A DNA stretch of 8,531 nt from Nitrosopumilus sp. UBA526 (lineage in GTDB: Archaea; Thermoproteota; Nitrososphaeria; Nitrososphaerales; Nitrosopumilaceae): NCBI GenBank assembly GCA_002506665.1, contig DAXZ01000054.1:1-8531 (forward strand). Direction: 5' to 3'. The stretch's first letter is position 1. Every line of letters begins with the position of its first letter. A model generated the notes under the pieces. It searched no databases. It saw nothing but the letters and a program-made list of their open reading frames with translations, and had not been told where the DNA came from. Positions 5,895-8,531 of this stretch are shown piece by piece. The position numbers and the translations under genes were made by a program.

Positions 5895-7406
5895 TTGCAT
5901 GACAAGATTACTCTTGAGGCACTAAAAACTCATCTGTGGAAGGCATCAGACATTCTTAGAGGCTCGCTTGATGCTCAGGAATATCGCCAGCCGGTAATGA
6001 CCATACTGTTCCTAAAGAGATTAAATGATACCTTTGAGGAAAATATTCAAAAACTAACTAACCGAGGATACTCTCAGAAAAAAGCAGAGCAAAAATTTCA
6101 GCACAAATTTTACGTCCCAAAAACTGCTAGGTGGACTGTGTTGTCTTCTACAGCTTCAAATCTAGGCGAGATAATTGACAATGTATGCCGAGACATAGAA
6201 GAAGCGATTCCAAATCTAGCAGGAGTTCTCACCAATACAAAGTACAATGACAAAAAGAAATATCCTGATGACAAACTACAAAAATTAATTACACACTTTA
6301 ATGATCTACCCCTAAAGAACCAGAATCTTGAAAAAGAGGATATCTTTGGAGATGCATACGAGTATCTGCTTGAGACATTTGCAGATGAGACCAAAAAGAA
6401 AGGTGGGGAGTTTTTTACACCAAGAGAGATAGTTTCATTGTTGGTAAATATCACAAAACCCAAAGAAAAGATGAAGATTTCTGATCCTACATGTGGCTCT
6501 GGCGGCATGCTAGTAGTTTCTAGAAGATACGTAAAAGATCATGGAGGTAACATTGAAAATTTAGTATTGGAAGGACAGGAATCAAACTATGGCAACTTGG
6601 GAATGTGTAAGATGAATTTAGTGTTACATGGAATGGAAGACTTTACAATAGAATATGGAGATGTGTTGTATGATCCGAAACTCTTAGATAAAGGTGGATT
6701 AAAAAAATACGACCGCGTACTGGCAAATTTCCCCTTCTCAATGGACTGGGACAACTCTGTTGCAGCCAAAGACCCATGGAACAGGTTTGCATATGGTATT
6801 GCACCAGCCAAGGACAAGGCAGATTATGCTTTTATTTTGCACATGCTATCTTCCCTAAATGAAAAAGGTCAGGCATGCATCATATGCTCACAAGGAGTTT
6901 TGTTTAGGGGGGGTCAGGAGGGTAAAATTAGAGAAAACATGATTGTGGGAAGCAAAGAACAAAGTCTCAAGGGCGATGTAATTGAGGGGATAATCGCTCT
7001 TCCTCAAAAGTTATTCTGGGGAACAGGCATCCCTGCATGCGTTATGATATTAAACAAGAACAAACCAGCAAAACGAAAAAACAAGATAATTTTCATTTAT
7101 GGTGCAAAGGACTTTGAGGAAGGAAAAAACAGAAACAAGCTACGAGATGAGGATATCAAAAAGATAGTTTCGGCATTTGAGGGATTTGAGGAAATTGACA
7201 AGTATTGTCATATTGCCGATATTGCAGAATTGGAAGAAAACGAATTTAATCTCAATGTTCCCAGATATGTAGATATCTCAGAACCTGAAGAAAAGATAGA
7301 CATTCAGAATGCATGGGATGAGCTCAGTGAATCAGAAAAGGAGAGAGATGACCTAGGCAAAAAGATGAGAGAGGATCTAAAGGAACTAGGAATAAAACTG
7401 AAATAA
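5895..7406 (+). CDS. hsdM: Type I restriction-modification DNA methyltransferase subunit M
   Basis: This is a 503-residue, full-length HsdM, the catalytic subunit that transfers a methyl group from S-adenosylmethionine to adenine N6 within a complex with HsdS. Residues 1-140 form the helical N-terminal domain (LWKASDILRGSLDAQEYRQP, ILFLKRLND). GGEFFTPREIV at 170-180 and the SAM-binding motif I DPTCGSGGML at 197-206 follow. GQES at 227-230 gives the acidic ribose contact. Motif IV is NFPF at 278-281, whereas most family members have NPPF or NPPY. GVLFRGGQEGKIR (335-347) and IEGIIALP are also typical of the family, and the C-terminus ends in a charged coiled coil that usually contacts HsdS. The start is TTG: an ATG at 5899 is out of frame, and a TATA box sits 21-28 nt before the TTG. 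Downstream come a TIR gene and hsdS; hsdR is not in the window. Confidence 0.95.
   Translation: MHDKITLEALKTHLWKASDILRGSLDAQEYRQPVMTILFLKRLNDTFEENIQKLTNRGYSQKKAEQKFQHKFYVPKTARWTVLSSTASNLGEIIDNVCRDIEEAIPNLAGVLTNTKYNDKKKYPDDKLQKLITHFNDLPLKNQNLEKEDIFGDAYEYLLETFADETKKKGGEFFTPREIVSLLVNITKPKEKMKISDPTCGSGGMLVVSRRYVKDHGGNIENLVLEGQESNYGNLGMCKMNLVLHGMEDFTIEYGDVLYDPKLLDKGGLKKYDRVLANFPFSMDWDNSVAAKDPWNRFAYGIAPAKDKADYAFILHMLSSLNEKGQACIICSQGVLFRGGQEGKIRENMIVGSKEQSLKGDVIEGIIALPQKLFWGTGIPACVMILNKNKPAKRKNKIIFIYGAKDFEEGKNRNKLRDEDIKKIVSAFEGFEEIDKYCHIADIAELEENEFNLNVPRYVDISEPEEKIDIQNAWDELSESEKERDDLGKKMREDLKELGIKLK
6907..6913 (+). repeat. G7 homopolymer within hsdM
   Basis: Seven consecutive G encode the end of Arg and two Gly (AGG GGG GGT) in the conserved GVLFRGGQEGK segment of HsdM. 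It stands out in an AT-rich sequence. A one-base slip would frameshift about a third of the protein away. Several bacterial type I systems are phase-variable through homopolymers, but seven G is near the lower limit. Confidence 0.6.
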
Positions 7407-7439
7407 ACTGCAGGGCAGATCATATTTTATAAGATTATC

Positions 7440-7991
7440 ATGAAAATTTTCATATCTCATTCTAAGAAAGATAATACCATAGTTTACAGAACACTGAAGA
7501 TTCTTGATGACAATAAAATTCCACATTGGGTAGATCTAGAACAGATAGGTATGAGTAGTTCTGTTAACAAAGAGATAAATGATGCACTTTATTCCTCTAG
7601 TCATTTCATGTTAATGTGGTCCAAAGATGCCAGCAAATCTAGCTTTGTTAAAATGGAATATAATGCAGTCATCACTCCGGATTATAAGGATAAAATAAAG
7701 ATGATAATTCTAAAAATAGACGATACTAAACTTCCTCCCTTATTGTCTGATAGGAAATATTATCATATCAAAGAAAAATCACTAGAGGAGATACTAGAAA
7801 ATTTGGTTTGTGAGATCAAAGAATCACAAATTATAGATGAACGACATGAAAGATTTGATAAATATCTTGATGAAAGTTTTGGTAATGTGTCTATTGCAGA
7901 ACACAAATACATGACATCATTTACTTTAAAACACCTTGATCAACAAGTATACAAAGAAGACATGATAACTTGGACAGATAGTCTAGAATAG
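7440..7991 (+). CDS. TIR-domain protein encoded inside the type I RM locus
   Basis: This 183-residue protein begins directly with a TIR fold: MKIFISHSKKDN (strand A with the SHS-K-D signature), then NKIPHWVDLEQIGMSSSVNKEI (the usual G-I-x-x-W-x-D...G-x-S pattern), ALYSSSHFMLMWSKDASKSS, and FVKMEYNAV. Glu73 in the last segment aligns with the catalytic glutamate of NAD-cleaving TIR domains (S-x-W-V-x-x-E pattern), though Trp is replaced by Phe. The TIR part ends near residue 128. The remaining 55 residues are charged, probably helical and unrecognised. No membrane segment is seen. It starts 33 nt after hsdM, and hsdS begins 7 nt after its stop, so it is part of the same operon. By eye its GC content is lower than that of hsdM. 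Bacterial and archaeal TIR proteins usually act in antiviral defence by degrading NAD or making a cyclic ADP-ribose-type signal. A role guarded by or cooperating with the Hsd complex is my inference. Confidence 0.88.
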   Translation: MKIFISHSKKDNTIVYRTLKILDDNKIPHWVDLEQIGMSSSVNKEINDALYSSSHFMLMWSKDASKSSFVKMEYNAVITPDYKDKIKMIILKIDDTKLPPLLSDRKYYHIKEKSLEEILENLVCEIKESQIIDERHERFDKYLDESFGNVSIAEHKYMTSFTLKHLDQQVYKEDMITWTDSLE

Positions 7992-7998
7992 GGAGAAA

Positions 7999-8531
7999 TT
8001 GAAGAATAAAAGACCAAGAAAAGGATACCAATTTGTAAAAGGACTGTTTGGAAAATATGAAGAGATTCCAGAAGAATGGGAAATTAGTTCGATTAATAAA
8101 TTAGGAGATATTGTTACTGGCAATACACCTTCTACTTCTGAGGAAAAATACTATGGTGGAAAATTCCTCTGGGCAACACCATCTGATCTTACTGATAAAA
8201 AACATATAGATAATACATTGACGAAACTTACATCGGAAGGGTTTGAACAGACAAGAAAATTGCCATCAAAAACTATCTTAGTTACATGTATAGGAACGGT
8301 AGGTAGAACGGGTATCTCCAAAAAATCTATGTCTACCAACCAGCAGATTAATTCAATAATTTGTAGGGAACATAATCCTGAGTTTGTTTATTATCAAATT
8401 ACTCACAATCACGATAAAATAAAAAATGTGGCAAATCAGGCGGTGGTTCCAATTTTAAACAAAACTAATTTTGGAAACATAAAACTTTTAATTCCTAATA
8501 AAAAATCAGAACAACAAAAAATTGCGTCAAT
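7999..8531 (+). CDS. hsdS: Type I RM specificity subunit S, N-terminal part (cut by window edge)
   Basis: The reading frame is open for 177 codons to the right edge, without a stop. I take TTG at 7999 as the start, 7 nt after the TIR stop codon, with GGGAG a few bases before it as a possible ribosome binding site. The N-terminus KGLFGKYEEIPEEWEISSI, followed by LGDIVTGNTPST, is the standard opening of HsdS. The segment WATPSDL, LVTCIGTVGRTGI and TNQQINSI belongs to the first target-recognition domain. VVPILNKTNFGNIKLLIP and KKSEQQKIAS mark its end and the start of the first conserved central helix. HsdS dictates the DNA sequence recognised by the methyltransferase and the restriction complex. 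The second recognition domain and conserved helix, and hsdR, should lie beyond the window. Like the TIR gene, this part looks more AT-rich than hsdM. Confidence 0.92.
   Translation, partial: MKNKRPRKGYQFVKGLFGKYEEIPEEWEISSINKLGDIVTGNTPSTSEEKYYGGKFLWATPSDLTDKKHIDNTLTKLTSEGFEQTRKLPSKTILVTCIGTVGRTGISKKSMSTNQQINSIICREHNPEFVYYQITHNHDKIKNVANQAVVPILNKTNFGNIKLLIPNKKSEQQKIAS

Noticed and set aside
5899..5922. ATG at 5899 as the start of hsdM
   Set aside because: It is out of frame with hsdM and reaches a stop after a few codons. The in-frame start is TTG at 5895, supported by the N-terminal HsdM sequence and a TATA box.
7424..7433. TATA-like ATTTTATAAG before the TIR gene as a private promoter
   Set aside because: It ends only 6 nt before the ATG at 7440, so initiation would fall inside the coding sequence. 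Co-transcription with hsdM is more likely.
7440..7991. Thoeris system (ThsB TIR with ThsA effector)
   Set aside because: The TIR protein could resemble ThsB, but no SIR2/SLOG or transmembrane ThsA partner is present in the window and the flanking genes are hsdM and hsdS. It would need reconsideration only if ThsA lies beyond the right edge.
1..8531. CRISPR array, insertion sequence or transposase
   Set aside because: No regularly spaced repeats, terminal inverted repeats or transposase/integrase motifs were seen on either strand.

Overview
The window most likely comes from an AT-rich archaeon of the Thaumarchaeota/Nitrososphaerota (ammonia-oxidiser lineage). The main clue is the motif IPSWIKTTAGYWVDDKV near the C-terminal end of the secreted protein at the left edge. 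It matches the W-I-K-x-x-A-x-W/Y-W helical motif that recurs in secreted proteins of this group. Other support comes from a tRNA-Glu without an encoded CCA, archaeal TATA boxes 22-30 nt before start codons (leaderless or very short leaders), and TTG starts. The lineage call is an inference from these traits, not from a marker gene.

Left part (1-2819). A secreted protein (minus strand, cut by the window edge) is divergent from a 55-residue Cys/His-bearing small protein (1350-1517, plus). That small gene converges on a 47-residue, nine-cysteine metallothionein-like protein (1560-1703, minus), with a hairpin terminator between them. Neither small protein is long enough to stand out in an ordinary ORF scan. 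Upstream of the metallothionein-like gene lies a 294-residue protein (1749-2633, minus) with a weak nucleotidyltransferase-like motif and a helical second half. It is divergent from a tRNA-Glu(CUC) gene at 2745-2819.

Middle (2820-3261) is a gene-free stretch of about 440 bp with a few short repeats and inverted repeats. It may mark the junction between ordinary chromosome and an accessory segment that starts at the tRNA.

Right part (3262-8531, all plus strand). First comes a tightly overlapping three-gene signalling operon: a membrane-anchored coiled-coil protein, a soluble tandem-PAS histidine kinase, and a stand-alone receiver. Next is a type I restriction-modification locus: hsdM (TTG start), then a TIR-domain gene, then hsdS 7 nt later, cut by the window edge after its first target-recognition domain. 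No hsdR is visible; it would have to lie beyond the right edge.

The most interesting object is the TIR gene lodged between hsdM and hsdS. Its predicted catalytic glutamate is retained, and its position resembles that of the anticodon nuclease PrrC, which is encoded within a type I locus and held inactive by the Hsd complex. I propose, as inference only, a modification/restriction-complex-guarded TIR NAD-processing effector in an archaeon. Secondary points are a G7 tract in hsdM, a non-canonical NFPF motif IV in HsdM, and the split membrane-anchor/soluble-kinase/receiver operon.
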